NCBI GenBank assembly: GCA_016839345.1
Contig: JAEOUL010000060.1
Location: 1 to 5,818, forward strand
Direction: 5' to 3'
Length of the DNA stretch: 5,818 nucleotides
Source: Candidatus Thorarchaeota archaeon
Lineage (GTDB): Archaea; Asgardarchaeota; Thorarchaeia; Thorarchaeales; Thorarchaeaceae
The notes under the pieces are model-generated. The model was not told where the DNA came from. It searched no databases and worked only from the letters and a program-made list of their open reading frames with translations. Within the stretch, counting starts at the first letter, position 1. Every line of letters begins with the position of its first letter. Below, piece after piece: positions 5,078 to 5,818 of this stretch. Both the position numbers and the translations under genes were made by a program.

Positions 5078-5818
5078 ATGAATGAAATAATCAATGATAG
5101 TCAGGATGCAGTTGCAGTGAAAGCACCCAGGAAGCCATTACACCTTCAATTTGTTTCAACTGGTGCATTTCTACTCATCTCCCTCTTGTTTATAGTGATG
5201 ATGGACATGTTCATCACGTCTTTGGCCCAAAACCTAGCAATAGTCCATGCTGAAATTGGAGAACTACCTACTAATGAAGCAGTGGAATTGTATGTGTTGG
5301 CAGTGAGAGCAACAGCGATAGCTTGTCTTGCTGTTTCAATCGTTATTGGAATTGTCTGGAAGAAAATCTACCTCTACAAACCAGGAAGAATACTACAGAA
5401 AATGCTTATGATCATGTTTTGCTTTCTGGTATTTGTAATGGGAGGGATCGGATTAGGATTGATCCTGACCTTTGCCCTATTCTTCTGGAATCCCGATAGA
5501 TTTGCAAATTGGTCTCCAAGAGGTATGAAACTATATAGGTACTCAGTTGTTGGTACCCTTCTTGTCTTCATTCTAGGTGAATACCTTCGAGTGGGCATGG
5601 TCACGTTGATGGCTACAGGTCTGAGCCTTCTTCTCCTAGTAATATTCGCAACATACTACTGGACTCCAGAGGGTTCATCAGAGTGGGTAGCCAATAAGCT
5701 CATAGCATATAGAGCAATTGGATTGGCATTAATCGCAGCATATGTAATCCTAGGATTATATACAATCAACCCTAATCCTGGAGCATATCCAATGACTCCG
5801 GCACTCATACTTACTCTA
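5078..5818 (+). CDS. Polytopic membrane protein in the dppC position, partial (runs off right edge)
   Basis: 247 codons are open to the window edge. The N-terminus (1-23) is hydrophilic with K15, R18 and K19. Hydrophobic segments lie at about 24-46, 71-93, 109-137, 155-171, 173-194 and 207-229, with a seventh starting near 239. Loops include an acidic one (HAEIGELPTNEAVE, 56-69), a basic one (KKIYLYKPGRILQK, 95-108) and one rich in aromatic residues (about 192-212). The tight 17-base spacing and strong ribosome site place it in the permease operon. In standard peptide-import operons the next gene is dppC, whose product starts with one helix, then a periplasmic segment with an FGTDxxGRD-type motif. 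None of this is visible here. It may be a DppC with a large multi-helix N-terminal extension, or a separate accessory membrane protein. I do not recognise the visible region as any known family. Confidence 0.85.
   Translation, partial: MNEIINDSQDAVAVKAPRKPLHLQFVSTGAFLLISLLFIVMMDMFITSLAQNLAIVHAEIGELPTNEAVELYVLAVRATAIACLAVSIVIGIVWKKIYLYKPGRILQKMLMIMFCFLVFVMGGIGLGLILTFALFFWNPDRFANWSPRGMKLYRYSVVGTLLVFILGEYLRVGMVTLMATGLSLLLLVIFATYYWTPEGSSEWVANKLIAYRAIGLALIAAYVILGLYTINPNPGAYPMTPALILTL

Noticed and set aside
5374..5604. Minus-strand open frame of 76 residues
   Set aside because: It is opposite the continuous membrane-protein frame from 5078, which has a very strong ribosome site and clear helix periodicity.
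1..5818. Mobile element, CRISPR array, tRNA or riboswitch
   Set aside because: No direct-repeat arrays, transposase or integrase frames, terminal inverted repeats, or clover-leaf-like sequences were seen by eye. The leaders are too short (about 12-40 bases) for a riboswitch.

Overview
The window looks like a stretch of an archaeal chromosome. Three things point that way: TATA-like boxes roughly 35-75 bases before start codons instead of -35/-10 promoters, purine-rich Shine-Dalgarno sites, and a solute-binding protein held by a C-terminal transmembrane helix (after a signal peptide ending Ala-Leu-Ala) instead of by a lipoprotein cysteine. Base composition is moderate, with A+T somewhat above half. 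A mesophilic lineage such as the Asgard (Thorarchaeia-like) archaea would fit, but that placement is a guess. No rRNA, tRNA, CRISPR array, transposase or integration site was seen.

Layout: (1) Positions 1-1095, minus strand, hold most of an M20-family zinc metallopeptidase; its C-terminus runs off the left edge. (2) A 139-base divergent intergenic region separates it from a plus-strand gene at 1235-2008, starting with TTG, for a soluble 257-residue protein I do not recognise. (3) A T-tract, a promoter and a short leader hairpin precede the 582-residue family-5 (peptide/nickel-type) ABC solute-binding protein at 2140-3888. (4) A hairpin plus pyrimidine/T-tract terminator and a second promoter separate it from a DppB/OppB-family permease at 4068-5060. 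(5) 17 bases after that, with a very strong ribosome binding site, starts a polytopic membrane protein at 5078 that runs off the right edge. It sits where the second permease (DppC) normally would, but its first 247 residues show no DppC signature.

How they may work together: the binding protein captures an oligopeptide-like ligand on the outer face of the membrane and passes it to the channel formed by the DppB-like permease and a partner, either the downstream membrane protein or a gene beyond the window. ATPase genes would be expected further right. The M20 peptidase could hydrolyse imported peptides, although it is divergently transcribed and the link is only by proximity. The binding protein appears to be its own transcription unit, but its promoter resembles the permease promoter (13 of 17 bases), which would allow coordinated but unequal expression.

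The window is mostly ordinary nutrient uptake. The least ordinary element is the right-edge membrane protein. I do not see evidence of a wholly new system.
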